The notes under the pieces: model-generated
Database searches by the model: none
Seen by the model: the letters and a program-made list of their open reading frames with translations, nothing else
Told to the model about the DNA's origin: nothing
Source: Microstegium vimineum
Taxonomy: Eukaryota; Streptophyta; Magnoliopsida; Poales; Poaceae
Length of the DNA: 64,000 nt
Reading direction: 5' to 3'
NCBI GenBank assembly: GCA_022036555.1
Contig: CM039123.1
Span: forward strand, 17,148,326-17,212,325
Part shown: positions 10,981 to 23,498 of the stretch, in pieces
Layout: each line of letters begins with the position of its first letter
How positions within the stretch are numbered: the stretch's first letter is position 1
Made by a program: the position numbers and the translations under genes

Positions 10981-13900
10981 ATGGCAACCGGCTTCAACGT
11001 TTCTGCAGTTAGTTTCCCTTTCTCGTTTCACCCCTCTGTAATTTTTCCTCTTTTGCACCGATTCGTGATTTCTCTTCCTTCCTATTCTCTACTTTCTGAA
11101 TCTAGGAGATGCGCAACAAGATAGTAATCCCCATCGATCAACCGCACCTTTGCTATTTGGGCCCAATGGGGAACACCGACCCGACCGAAATCATAAATGC
11201 TGAAGCCAATCGAGTCCCTTTCAGAGCTGAGCGCTTCGACTTAGGGTTATGGACAGATATCTTCTGCTCTTGGCCTAAACCCACCAAAGGATGGAAGAAC
11301 TGGTACCTCATGATGTCTAGGTCTCAGCAGGTTTACTGGACAGAGCGCAAATTGGACCAATGCATCAGGCTATCCCTTGCCGATATGGCCAAGAATGAAA
11401 ACATGATGATTGCTGCTTCTTATTTCTGGTCCGACACTATGAATGCTTTCTTATTCAGACACGGACCAGCTACTCCTACACTTGCCAATGTGTACATGCT
11501 TACTGGTCTTGATATTTCTTCTGCCGATGATGCCAAGCTCTTCAACAGGAAGCCTGAGCATCGAGTAACTACCCGCAACATTGGTGACTGGACTGGATAT
11601 GTCTTAGAATACCAAAAGACTGGATCGGTCAGCTAGAGGGAACACGCCACTTTCCTGAACATGTGGCTGGAAAAATTTATATTCTACGGCAAGACAATTG
11701 GGCCTACCAACATGTACCTCCCTACAGCAGAACTCCTGGCCAATGGAGCAAGACTTCCCCTTGGCCGATACCTCCTCAGCTCAGCTTACCACCTCCTGCA
11801 ACAAGTATCCGAGAAGCTACTGCTAGGCGAGCCCATCGGCAACCTCAAAGGTCCTTGGTGGTTTGTCAATATGTGGCTCAACGCCCATATGCACAAGTGT
11901 CTGCAACTCGACTTGTTCAGCCAACAATTCCCAAGGGATCTGGCTGAGGACTACGTATGTGATGACGATGAATCGGCAACCCGTTCTCCAATCAACTTCG
12001 GAGAGGCCATAATAGTGCTCCCAGGAACCGATATCAATGAAGAGCAATTCGGCAGATTCTTCCAGAGATTTTTCTGCGGGGTCCCTGCTGCAGAACGGGC
12101 GTGGTGGCCCTATACCAATGAAGATAGTCGATTCTCACTCTCTTTCAACCTTGCCGATGAAGGTGTAGAGAAGGATGAAGGAACTATGAGAGCTATTCTC
12201 ACTCCTCGGGCCATCCCAGTCAACATCTTTGGGAGTGGGAAGAATACCCATCTCTCCTATGAATTCTACTACCCATCGGCAGCAGCAAGACAACTAGCAT
12301 TTGGTCAATTACCAATCAACCTGAGCTACGCCGATGTGGTGAAACCAAGAGAAATCATCACCAACGTCTTGGATTTCAACAAGGTTGTCAGTCTTTCTCC
12401 TCGTGCCGATACGTCAACCATTGATCTTTCCACTTGGGCGCCAGTATCTTTCATCACTGAGTCATACAAGCTCTGGTGGCAAGAATGGAAGGATCAAATG
12501 TTTGCTGCATTGTCGCATTACTATCGACACTTGATCGATGCCGATTACATCGTTCCCGATGATGCAATAAGTTCCTCTTCAATTTTATTTCCTTCACCTT
12601 CCTCCCCTTTCTCCTTTTTTTTAAAACGTACTAGCAACTAATTTTTTGTTAATAGGTTGCTGATTTGATCCCAAAAAGGAGCAAAAGCGGCAAAGCTTTC
12701 GACTTACGACCGATCAACCCTACATCAGTAATCGGCAGCAGGGCTCCTTCACTGGCCTCCCTTATGCACCGAAAGGAGCCACCCAAGATTACCATCAAAC
12801 CAGCCGGGGCTGTTGTCACCCCATCGACGGCTGCCGCTGCCTTGGCGCAAGCTTTCACGGTAACAGACCTCCATTCATTCATATTTGATCATAAAATTTT
12901 CCTCGGCAACGTTTTACTCAATTTTCAATTTTACACAATGCTCTGTAGCAGACAAGTTCATCGGCAGCTACTCCTAGTGCACAGGTTTCTCCTGCTCGGC
13001 CTACTGATGCTCCCCATGCGCCAAAGTCCAAACGCCAAGGGTCATCAAGTGCCGCTCCTCAACCAAAACGCCCAAGGCCATCAACTCTTGTTGCGTCACC
13101 GGCAGTGACTCCTCGATCCCCTGTAGACGCACCACCAGAAGAACAATCATCGACACCTATCCCTGATCAAACACTGATCGAAACCTCCTCCCAAGGGACA
13201 GTGTCGGTGCTGCAGGAACCGGTTGTCACAGCAGAACCATCACCAGCATCAGCACCGGCACTGGCACTATCCACTCTAGCCATGGAAGCAAGTTCATCGG
13301 CAACCATCGCCAATACTCAAGACACCGTCGCGCCAGCTGCTTTGCCGAGCCCGAGGCGAGAGATCCGTCTAAAAATGGTAAATTGACTATCATAAAATTT
13401 GCAAAACACAAACTTGTAATCGGTAAACTCTAATCCTCTTCTTTTCAGGCGCAAGATTCCCCCAACAGCCTATTCTCTTTTTCCATCAACATACCAGACG
13501 ATGACGAAGAAGAAGAAAGTTCCGCGCCACTATCAGATGCCATATCGGCAGAAATGAAATCTAAACTTCAAGCACTGTTATCCTTACTGCAGCAAAGCAC
13601 ATCCGAATTAGTCCAAGATTCAAATGCAGTAAGGATAGCTTTCAAGGAAATTCAAGGCCAACTGCCCGCCGATATCGAAGAAACACTCTTCCAAGCGGCG
13701 TTCCTTGAAAGCCGACAACTCCAGTATCAACGGGCCTCACGCCGTATTGCCGATAGGGCTGCCCAATCAAAGCTTGAAGAGGAGATGCTCCAATTCAAGC
13801 AAACTGCTGAAGAAAAGCACAAGAGCATCGGTCGCCTGGAAGCCTCCAGCATTGATGTCGAACAAGAAATCACCCATCTATCGGCAAGAAAAGAAGAACT

Positions 13901-14042
13901 ACTGGCAGAGCTGAAGAAAGTTGATGAAGCCTTAAATATGGCCAACCAAAAGAAGGCTCAATTTCCCGATACTGTCAAAGCCTTACAACAAGAAAGGGAT
14001 GATGATGCCCACCAGGCCCTTCTGTTGAAGAGAAGGTCAAGC
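10981..14042 (+). pseudogene. Antisense plant-mobile-domain-like gene of element C (exons 1-5, interrupted)
   Basis: Predicted exons are 10981-11007, 11106-12566, 12656-12859, 12949-13377 and 13449-14042; the last short coding part is at 24892-24986 beyond element D. Exon 2 encodes a plant-mobile-domain-like region (motifs LGPMGNTDPTE near 11157, WSDTMNAFLFRHGPATPTLANVYMLTGL near 11430-11510, WWFVNMWLNAHMHKC near 11857, YYPSAAARQLAFGQLP near 12268). Exon 4 is Ser/Pro/Ala-rich and exon 5 is coiled coil. Defects: in-frame TAG at 11634-11636, and the donor after exon 2 reads ATAAGT instead of GTAAGT (12567). The family is related to host mobile-domain and transposon proteins; its role in the element is unknown. 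Exon 1 (nine codons) and the first two intron positions match the gene in element D. Confidence 0.75.
14038..14042. repeat. Target-site duplication caagc (left copy) of element D
   Basis: caagc before TGTTGACA at 14043 recurs at 24887-24891 after GTTAACA; the antisense gene of C continues on the far side. Confidence 0.92.
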
Positions 14043-15430
14043 TGTTGACACAAAATGTGACGCACTGTGCCTAACACACAGCAAGCCAAAAAGCGTAGCT
14101 TCAATCGGGTGCCCGGGTGTTTTGAAGTCCGGAAACGTGCCAATCAGTTTGACCTGAAACTAACAAGGGATGAAAATTATTAGATATAAAACTGGAACAT
14201 GTCGGGTAAGACTAGACAGTTCCATATATACGGCCCTGAAGCCACTTACAACGACATATAGCTATAGAAGCTATCTGCCAACAGGTCTTATAGATCGTTC
14301 GGCTAAAGCAAACGCAAAGCATGTGAAAAAGTTGATAGCCGAACGTGCATGCATGAAAAAGTGCGTATGGACGAATCATAATTAACTATGAGTTAAAGCA
14401 TAACTAAGCTCGGCAATCCAACCGAGATGGGATCCATGATGAAGGAACATATAAGTAAACACGATTAAACTAATCTAAAGTCTGCGTCTGCCGCACGACA
14501 CCCAACATTATCAAAGCTTAAACGTGCTTAACATGTATAAACCCGCAACACGTAACAATCTAGATCTAAACTAATTCGGCTGCTATGACCATGAGATCTA
14601 TTCGTATGAACAATATGATTAATTATTAAAACAAGAATAGATCTATAAGAAAAGATAAAGCCGAACCGTATCAATCTAGATTGGGCAAAAGAGTGTTACA
14701 AATATATAACAAATATAAAACATGCAACACGTAGTAACTTGATGAATCTACTAGATCTTGCCAAATCTAATAGAGCCGATAACTATCTTGCTTTTGCTAA
14801 GCATATCGAGCAAGCACCTGCCGCATGGTGTGTACTCATAAACGAAACATAAGCGAAGACTTCTTGATTATCAAGCAAAGATCCGCCGCACGATCATTGA
14901 AAACAAACAAGACTACTTGCATCAAAATCTAAATCCACCGCATGATACTAGACCTGATAACAAGGTTGCCAGGACTTACGGAGGTCGACGGATTGATGAT
15001 TCCTGTCGAAGAACTCGACGACACGACAAAGGACTCAAAGTTGGCACGGGGCCGGTTGTATTGTATTGGTTGTGAACAGTTTTTACAAATGCCAAGGGCT
15101 TATATTTATACCCTGGTCATAAGATGAGTCCTACAAGGGCACGACTACGAAACATTAAAGGGAAAACACAATATTTAAAGCTATTCTTCTCTTCGGGATC
15201 TTTATTCCCTTAATCGTCGCAAAGTTTGTTGCTCCATTCGGCTCTTACCTTCCGCTCTTGTCGCTTTCCTTAACATAAGATCGCCATTCCCAGAATAGCC
15301 GACCGCACAACCATTGAGTCGAATCCTTACAGATTAGCCGACCACACGAACACTTGCCGAATGCTTTGAACACTGCCGCTTGCTGGCCCACCTGTCATTC
15401 TCCTAGGCGTACCAAAATCCAGTGTTAACA
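14043..15430 (-). repeat. 3' LTR of element D
   Basis: 1388 bp with TGTTGACA...GTTAACA ends, paired with 23499-24886. On the minus strand a TATAAATATA box lies at 15110-15101. Short frames inside it occur in both LTR copies and are not considered genes. Confidence 0.92.
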
Positions 15431-15449
15431 CATGCCCCCTCAATTTTGG
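15431..15449 (-). other. Polypurine tract of element D
   Basis: On the minus strand the run ccaaaattgagggggcatg directly precedes the 3' LTR, closely resembling the tract of element C. Confidence 0.75.
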
Positions 15450-15581
15450 GATAAAAGTCATTTTATCCTGAAATTGACTACAAGCTCTTCTTCTTTCCCC
15501 TAGGTCAACACTTTTCAACATTGCAGCCGCCACTCAGAAATCCAAGACCTAACTGATTATTGAATCTGCTTCAACTCTCCA

Positions 15582-18500
15582 ATGGTGACTCAGGATAACA
15601 TCCCAGAGGTAAGCTTCAATCGCTTCTACACATTCGGCAATTTTTTGGTTGATTTCTCACCATCCCCTTGATTCATTTGGCTCTCCTAATTCCATTGTTC
15701 TTTTAAGGAGTACAAGAACCACATTTTGATTCCCTACGTTGCACACTCCGATTCCTACCTCCTTGGTCCAATGGGGAGTTCCGATCCAACTGAAATCGTT
15801 GAGAAAGAAACCTCAAGAATCCCTTTCAAATCCGGGGTCACCCCGCCGAACCGGTGGCCAAACACCTTCAAGACCTGGCTATTCCCCTCAATTGCTGGAT
15901 GGCGGAATTGGTACAAGAGGATGTTGGAAAGAAGTAGCAGCCACTGGGATGCTCAGGATATTAGCCATTGCCTAGAATTATCCTTGTCAGAGACACCCAG
16001 AAATGAACCCCTTTTGATAGCAGCCACTCACTTCTGGTCCGATGCTGTCAACGCTTTCGTTTTCGGCCACGGCATGATGACCCCTACTCTGGCCGATGTC
16101 TTCATGATGTTTGGTCTGAATGTATCCAAGCCAGTATACCCTTACAAGTATAGGAGCAAAAGCAACTAGAAAGCTGTAAAATCTGGAGGTGGATGGGTTG
16201 GATATATCCAAACTTACATGGAAACATCCGATGCTGTTGCTGACAAGGAATGCAGAGATTTCATGAATATGTGGCTATGCAGGTTCATCTTCTGTGGGAA
16301 ATCCAATGAACCAACCTTAAATCATATGACCATGGCTGAGGATTTAGCTGCATGCACACTGATTCCTCTGGGCAAGTATCTCTTAGGCTCTGTTTATCAC
16401 ATGATGCATCAGGTCACTACTCAGATGCACCATGGTAAAGATATATCCTGTGTGATTGGACCTTGGTGGTTCATTCAGATGTGGTTGCAGCTCTTTATGC
16501 ATCAGATAATACCTGTGCCTCTCCAAAATTTAAGCTTCCCCTCTGTCAATTATGCTGAAGGCAGCATAGCAAAAGTCAAGTATATTGTCAGACTTATGGA
16601 GAAGCAGCCTCTTCCATTAGCATTGATATGGATATCGGTCATCTTTTCAAGCTATTTTTTAAAGGCTTTAACAACACGCTCTGGCTCCCAAACAGAGAGA
16701 ATGACAATCTGACCCTGCCTTGCAAATTTAGCTGAGTCTGGATGTTCTGATAAGGTAGCTACAAAAATCTTCAACTCTTTCATTAAACCTTGCATCCTGC
16801 CATCTGAATTTCACCATGGGAGGCTAGTGCAATCTTCATACAAATTCTACTACCCAAACATGGCAGCTAGGCAACTAGGATGTGGGCAGTTGCCCCCAAG
16901 ACCCTTCTTCTCCGCAATCATCAAGTGCAGGGAGGTGATCACAAGTGAAATGGAAGCTAAGAAAGTTTTTGAACTTGGATGGGATCTACCAACATATGAA
17001 CCTTCTCCATTTGGGATAATAGACACTGCCCATTCTTCCTTTGTTTCCTGGTGGCAAGAATGGCACAATCATATTTTCAACACACCAGTACATTCTCTAT
17101 GCCAAGACCTGCAACCTGAATTTGCTTCTGATAGTGAGGTAACTCCACTGCATTTACTACCTTCTACTTTGGATTTACTTCTCACTTTGACATTTTATTA
17201 TCTCTAGGACTTTGAACCCACTCCTGTCACCAATGTGATCCAATACTTCATGGCTAGGCCTAATCCTGCCTTGGGTTTCACTGCCCCAACTTTGGCAAGC
17301 TTCATGAAGACTCCTGCAACTGCAACTATTGCATCCTCAGGAAGAGAAGGCAAAAGGAAGGCACTTGAGAATATTCATGTTTTCAGAAAGGTTAGGTCTA
17401 AAACAGCCAAACGGTCTCCCAAGGTATGAACCCTTCACTTAGCAACAATCTTATCTGTCTTTATATTAACCATCTTCATTGCAGCCAAAGGTTGAGATTC
17501 CTGGATCAAGCACTTCCTCAACATTAGTGGAAATCCCCCCTCAGGCTCCCATCGAGGATGCAGAAACTTATGGAGTTAAGGGTGCAGAGATTCATGAGTC
17601 TAGAAGTACAGAAACCCATGAAGCTGCCGAACACATTGGTAACATTTTCTGGCTAATCATATCTTTTCTTCTTATATGATACTTATCTCCTGTTCTTCAC
17701 ACTTTATTATCTACACTATAGATAAAATTCTAGAAGGTTTAGCAGGAAAAACCTCCTCTGGTCCAACTCCAGGTTCATCTTCTCTGAACATTCATTCAAG
17801 CCCCCAACCAGAGCAGGACACTACCCATTCTGAGGATCAGAGCACTACTCATCCTGAGGATCAAACAAGACAGCAGGTAATATTCTGCTTCAAGCTCATT
17901 TCTTTAACATATCTATCCAGTCGGCTAACACCCCTTCCTTTCTCAAGAACATTGACAAGCCGACTACCAGCTATTCCTTTGCTATTGAGGATTACATCAG
18001 CGAGAAGGGTGAAGAAGCCACTTCTCAGCAAACCCTGTCAGTTAACAATCAAGCTCTTTTGAAGGATATAGCTGACCTGCTAAGCAAGGACATCAATACT
18101 CTAGTTCAAGATTCAGATCAGATAAAAGACCTCCTTGAGCTCATCAATCAAGACCTTCCTCCTATCGTCAAGGCTTTCCTGGAATCTGCAGCTCATCTTG
18201 ATGATTATTTCGCCGTGGTGAAGAGGGCAAGTAAAAATATAGCCTTTAGGACCGCTTTGCAGGACAGTAGGTCTCTAAAGAAGCAAGAAGTCAAAGCTTT
18301 GCACTCCCAAGTTCAGACTACTAAGAATTCATTAGCCACTTTAGAACCTGAGCTGACAGTCATGGAGGACAAAAAAGTCAGGTTGGAGGCTCAACTAGCC
18401 GAGTTGAATGCTAGAATCCAATCTCACAAGGCCAAGATAGCAGATTTGCCAAACTCCATAGAGGAAGCTTCATAAAAAATATCATCTATTCTCAAAGAAC

Positions 18501-18628
18501 ACCAGCAGCTCAAGGCATAGTTGTCTACCATTCAAAGCTCTGAGGATGTAGACCAAAAGGTGTTGAGCAATGTTAACCGAATCAGAGCCGATGCTCTAGA
18601 TGCCATCAGCCAGTTTCTGAATCAGTAA
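15582..18628 (+). pseudogene. Antisense plant-mobile-domain-like gene of element D, six exons
   Basis: Predicted exons: 15582-15608, 15708-17138, 17208-17423, 17485-17638, 17722-17876 and 17921-18628, all with GT/AG borders. Exon 1 has nine codons, exactly as in element C. Exon 2 is mobile-domain-like (LGPMGSSDPTE near 15762, HFWSDAVNAFVFGHGMMTPTLADVFMMFGL near 16030-16120, WWFIQMWLQLFMHQ near 16462, YYPNMAARQLGCGQLP near 16849). Middle exons are Ser/Pro/Glu-rich and exon 6 is coiled coil, ending in TAA at 18626-18628. Breaks: TAG at 16167-16169, a stop and frame disturbance near 16665-16740, and TAA and TAG near 18473-18522. The gene runs against gag-pol. Its role is unknown; extra antisense genes of this kind are established for Tat-lineage elements. 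I see no clear TATA box upstream. Confidence 0.78.
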
Positions 18629-18655
18629 ATAACAGATTTGTAATAGTTTAATCAT

Positions 18656-18660
18656 GAAAC
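18656..18660. repeat. Target-site duplication gaaac (left copy) of solo LTR E
   Basis: gaaac at 18656-18660 and at 19669-19673 flanks 18661-19668 exactly. Confidence 0.88.
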
Positions 18661-19668
18661 TATTGACACTGTTTTTCAACATGTCAAATGGGCTAAGACT
18701 CGCGTTGATCGGTGGTCGTTTTCTATCGGCATTGGAAGGTCATCGGTTAAGATTGCCAATGAGGATGAATACTGCTAATAAGGGTAAGGGTTGTTGCTAA
18801 TGGAAGCTGAGCGATAAAGCAGGTTTGTTGCCGATAAGGGTTGATTGATAAAAGTAAGTTACCAGTGAGAGTAAAACTGTTGCCGATTGGAGGAGATTAC
18901 CGATAGGAAAATATTGCCGATGGGCACAGGATGACGTGGTGGCTGACGTCAGCAGAAAATTGCCGATGACGATGGAAGAAGATTGCAGACTAGAAGTGTG
19001 CCGATGAAAGGGTTCATCGTGGAGGGGTTTGATATGGAAACTGGTGTTTTTATGCTAGTGTTATTTTATCATTTGAGTCTGACTCTTGCACGAGTCATTT
19101 ATTTCCTTAAAAATAGGAGTTTTTGTTTAGGGAAAGATTATTGTTATTTGGGTCCGACTCCTGCGCGGGTCAGTTGTTTCCTTAAAAATAGGAGTTTTTG
19201 TTTAGGAAAGGTACGAGTCGTGTCTATCTACAACTCCTTTTGATGGAGTATAAATATGTGCGTAGAGGTCGTAAGAAAAAAACAATCATATATCAAACAA
19301 ATCTATTATTCTTATTTACTTTTCCAGCAATTCTACTTTTATCGCATTAGATCTAGCTTACCTATGAGTTCTTCAAGTTTTGACGGGCTGCATCTCCTCG
19401 ATCTCCGTCAACCCTTGCAAGTTCTGTGTTTGAGCAACCTGAGCTTTGACGTCCGGGCGCATCGCTGTCGTCTCGTTCAACTCTACTCTAGTTATCCTTA
19501 TCAAGTTTGAGCCTTGACATCCGGGCGCATTGCCGTTGTCTCATTCAGATCTTGTTCTATTTATCGTCCTTGTCGATTAACTGGTCCAATCGACTGGCAC
19601 ACCTTTGAACATCAAATTCGGGTATAAGCCCGAGGTGTTCGCAGATCCTGACTCTTTTTGTGTCAACA
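18661..19668 (+). mobile_element. Solo LTR E, related to the element C LTR, opposite orientation
   Basis: 1008 bp, starting TATTGACAC (mutated TGTTGACAC) and ending GTGTCAACA. It follows the reverse complement of the C LTR in order (gttgatcgg words, ggttgccgat-type words, the aaaaataggagttttt block, TATAAATA at 19249-19256, a closing tgtcaaca). Compared with C it is about 150 bp longer, partly because of two internal duplications: the cttaaaaataggagtttttgt block at 19107 and 19171, and the ccgggcgcat block near 19455 and 19523. No interior remains. Confidence 0.85.
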
Positions 19669-19673
19669 GAAAC

Positions 19674-19889
19674 ATTCTATCTCCAATTAAATGTCTCTGT
19701 CTTTACCTCTGCATACTTCTGTTTGTGTTTGATTGATTTTTTTTCGACTAAAGGCGATGCTTATACATCGGCTATTTTGTGTATGGAACTTCCAAAATCT
19801 GTTCATGTGCCAACCTCAACACTGGGATTTTCTTAAGAAATCTTACATTAATAGCTCTAGTAAACTTTTCTCCCAGCAAGTTTTTCTTT
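19674..19889. other. Deletion junction region of element D
   Basis: After solo LTR E the sequence is AT-rich 3' flank of the antisense gene, reaching the remnant of reverse transcriptase near 19890. The exact joint where the rest of pol was lost cannot be placed by eye. Confidence 0.5.
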
Positions 19890-20329
19890 AAAATATACAC
19901 GTCCGAATGAAATTTGCTTTCAACAATATCTCAATTTCCTTTTTCACATTGGCCAATACCTCCTCTTTGAAAAATTTTAAGGAGGGGTTGTTTATAAGGA
20001 CGATACCCGGGCTTAATTGGCAATCGATGTTCAACAATGGAACGATCTAGCCTAAACATCTCTGCATAATCCCAAGCAAAACAATCCTTGAACTCTTTCA
20101 GAAGATCTATCAATTTTAATCTATACTCTGGGTTTAAATTTGCACTGATATACATCGGCCTTGGTTTGACATCATTACTAACATTTATTTTATCGGCCAA
20201 CATAAAACCACGTCCCAGCTTTCCTTTGTTGCCATCGATCGGGTTCTCCATTAAAAATTGCTTTGAGAGCCGACTGCTTGGATCGGCTGTTGATCCTTGT
20301 TGAAGACATTCACAGGACCTTCTTCCCAT
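19890..20329 (-). pseudogene. Truncated reverse transcriptase start of element D
   Basis: Minus-strand reading gives the region just upstream of the reverse transcriptase core: FKDCFAWDYAEMFRLDRSIVEHRLPI near 20100-20030, then RPYKQP. After a frame disturbance it continues with a VKKEIEILLKANFIR-type segment near 19940-19900. The polymerase palm with YxDD, RNase H and integrase are missing. In element C the same start leads into a full polymerase, so this is a deletion relic. Confidence 0.8.
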
Positions 20330-20364
20330 ACTCTTCTAGAGAAACAATCGACGCCATCATATTC

Positions 20365-23300
20365 CTAGTAAGTAGGCTCTGCAGCAGCAACGCTTACCGA
20401 ATCATCGGCATGAACAACTTCAACATCATCTCTAATACACTGAATAAGAACCTGATGCATGGTTGAAGGTATGCAGCAGTTAGAATGGATCCAATTTCTC
20501 CCTAAGAGCAGATTGTATGCCCCCTTGCCATCGATGACAAAGAAAGTAGTAATCAAGGTTTTTGATCCAATCATCAACTCAATGTGCACAGCTCCTCGGG
20601 TGTCAGAAGGATTGCTAGCAAAATCCCTAAGTACCATATTAGTTTTCAGCAGTTCCTCATTGGTCATCCCGAGCTTCCTAAAGGTGGTATAAGGCATAAT
20701 ATTGAAGGCATCTCCTCCATCAACAAACATCTTGGTCAGAGGTTTGCCATTGACGTACCCCTTCACATAAAGTGGCTTCAAATGTTGATGTTTGGCCGGC
20801 TTATCGAAAACTGCCCATTCGGTTAGGACAAGTTGGGCCATCAGATCATGATACTCACTCTCATCGAAATCTGAGTACACTTCTTCTTGGATATCCTGGT
20901 TTTTTGGAGCTAAGAACTCTGATGGAATAAAGAAAGCCATATACGCATCAACCGACTGGTCTTGCTTGTCAGGCTTTTCCTTAGGACGCCACACTTCTTT
21001 CTTTTCGGCAACTGCCTGTGCCAACTCTTTGTTCCTCAAGCATTGTACCCTTCTTTTCTGGCTCTTTCTCAGCCCTGGTAGACACCATTGTCCTTCCTGC
21101 CACACGTACTCACGGAGCTCTTCTTCATAATGGTCCCAATCTTGATCGGCAAATCTCTTGCCGTGCCCCCTTTCAAAGCCGTTTATTTTTACACGCCGAT
21201 CGTCTCTAGGATCATGCGCTCCAAGTCTTTCATGGACCGAACGGCGGTTGACTTGAGACTGCCTGTACTCCGTGTATCGATCACTGCACCCAGGGCAGTT
21301 GTCTTTAGTAGGCAGCTTCAAGCCTTCATTCCAACAATGTTTAAAGAATGAGCATCCCCAATGAGATTGCTCCTGCTCTCTCTCGTATTCTTGCTCCCTT
21401 TGGTACAACTCTTCCTTGTACTTTTGACGTTCCTCCATGAACTCTTGTTCTTCATAATACTTTTTCTCCTGGTACCGCTCTCTCTCCTGGCGCCATTTAT
21501 TTAATAGAATTCGTGTTGTGACTCTAGGCCTGGAAGCTTCCCCTTTTTCGGTTTGACTATTCTGAAACCGAGCCTGCTGCTGGAATTGTTCATTTGTAAT
21601 CTGCCGATCAGGGTCTACAACACCAATCTTCCTTGCTCTGTCAGAGGTCCACACCTTCACCTTGCCCTTGTCTTTAGAGCTTTCTATAGCAACCATGTTC
21701 GTGGAGAAAGTCACTATGTTCTGAGCAAAGGGATTAGCATCAACCTTCATCTTACCATCAAACTTCAAATGCCCTTCCTGAATAGCTTTCTAAATCTTTA
21801 TTCTGAACACTCAGCAATCATTGATGGAATGAGAATTAGTATTGTGGTACCCACAAAACTTCTTATCTTTTACTCCCTCAGGGCGTAGCATGGGGTGTCC
21901 TTCCGGTAACTTGATGCGTCCCTCTTTGAGTAACACCTCAAACAGCCTATCTGATTTGGAGACATCAAAGTCGTACGTACCCTTCTGCTGCCTCAGCCAG
22001 CGTTCACTAACCAGAGTCGGCTCCTTTGCCCAGATCAACTCGGCTGCAGCTACTTCATCTTCATCATCGTATTCGGCTGCTTCTTCCAGGAAACTCTGAT
22101 ATATTTTATTAGCCACATCACCTTTCTGGAAGCGGTTCTCTCTCCTGAACCCTTGAGCCTGATTACTCATCATAGCCAACCGTTGTGACAATTGACCAAG
22201 GTCATCAAAGTCCACGCCGAACAGCTTCTCCCTGATATTTGGATGCATGCCCGCTATCGCCATGCTCGGCAACTGGTCATCTGACAAGTTTAAGGAGTAG
22301 CAGAAGTTTTTGGTTTCCCTGAACCTGCGAAGATACTCTTGATGTGTTTCATTGGACCTCTACCTCAAACTCATAAGGTCAACTAGTTTCTTCTCATTAG
22401 TACCTGTATAGAAATATGAATGGAACTTTTGCTCCAATTCAGCCCATGTACCAATGGAATTTGGCTGCAAAGATGTGAACCAAGTGAAAGCTGGCCCCGT
22501 CAGGGATAATGGAAAATACTGAATCCTCCAAGCCTCATCGGCAGATGCTTCCCCAAGCTGCATCAAGTATCTGCTGATGTGCTCTATAGTACTAGTATCA
22601 TCCTGGCCAGAAAACTTGGTCAAATCTGCTGGAGGTTTCACCCTTGGAGGGAGCGCCACTCGGTTGTACCATTCTGGGTAAGGAGATTTGTATGTATAGG
22701 ATTGATCCTTTGGCTTTAGGACAAATTGATTTTGCATCGTGTCTGCCATTCTATTCATAATGAGATCAACACTTGAATTCGGAGCTCCATATGCCTGTCC
22801 CTCAAGGTGTAACCAAGCCGAACTCTTGTATCCTGGATTTGGGAGAGCATTAATAGCACTGTAATCGACAAATTCTTGGTATCCATCTCCATACATACTC
22901 TTTTGCAACCTGTTTGCAGCCGGAGATACCTTGTAAGCCGACTGCGGAATGTCCCCTGATGCACCAAAAGTGAGTTGGCCATGAGTCACAGGCTGTTTTT
23001 GGTGAGTTGCCACTCCTCCTGCATCTGTTCCAGATGCTTCACCTCCTTCAGTAGTTTTGCCCTGATGCTTTGGTACATTGAACAATGTCGGCCCTTGCAT
23101 TGGACCAACAGTTTCCTCAAAGTGTTTATCGGCAGCTAGACCGAAGGTACTGATCATGATCGAGCGAAAGGTGTTCAAGAAAGCCGTTTTATGATTCCTC
23201 ATAGTTTCACTCATGGCTTTATAAATCACCTCATTCATCTTCTGAATATCCTCTTCTTCGGTGTAATCAGTTTGATATGGAAGGAGAGTTCTCGGGAGCT

Positions 23301-23457
23301 GTTGTTTCTGAAAAATCTTGTTGCTTTTATTCTTCGAAAAGGACAACAAGCACTTCTGTTGAAATTCATCACATGCTTGCTAGACTATATTCCTTAGGTC
23401 TTATGGAAACTCATCCATAGCTACGTCCAGAACCTGGCTGTTATCGATTTCGACCAT
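20365..23457 (-). pseudogene. gag-protease of element D
   Basis: One frame from the ATG at 23457 (MVEIDNSQ) to 20365. It carries a retrotransposon-gag core (AFTWFTSLQPNSIGTWAELEQKFHSYFY near 22500-22400), a CGYHNTNSHSIND-type region near 21860-21815, a long Glu/Arg/Tyr-rich part (21500-21300) and a protease with VDGGDAFNIM near 20720 and LLLGRNWIHSNCCIPSTMHQ near 20520-20455. In-frame stops: TAA 23403-23401, TAG 23382-23380, 22362-22360 and 21813-21811, plus one more near 21790. Gag would build particles and the protease mature them. The frame is otherwise well kept over a kilobase on each side of the stops. Confidence 0.85.
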
Positions 23458-23472
23458 CTCAAAAAAGAGTGT

Positions 23473-23491
23473 GGTACCACCGGGTGTGCCA
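23473..23491 (-). other. Putative primer-binding site of element D
   Basis: On the minus strand TGGCACACCCGGTGGTACC begins seven bases after the 5' LTR. Element C has TGGCTCACCCGGAGGGACC at the same distance. The TGG start fits the CCA end of a tRNA; I cannot assign the tRNA. Confidence 0.6.
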
Positions 23492-23498
23492 AAAAGTG

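Noticed and set aside
10981..18628. Host mobile-domain genes captured or interrupted by retrotransposons
   Set aside because: Both genes lie between the polypurine tract and pol end at equivalent places inside complete LTR/TSD boundaries, so they belong to the elements.
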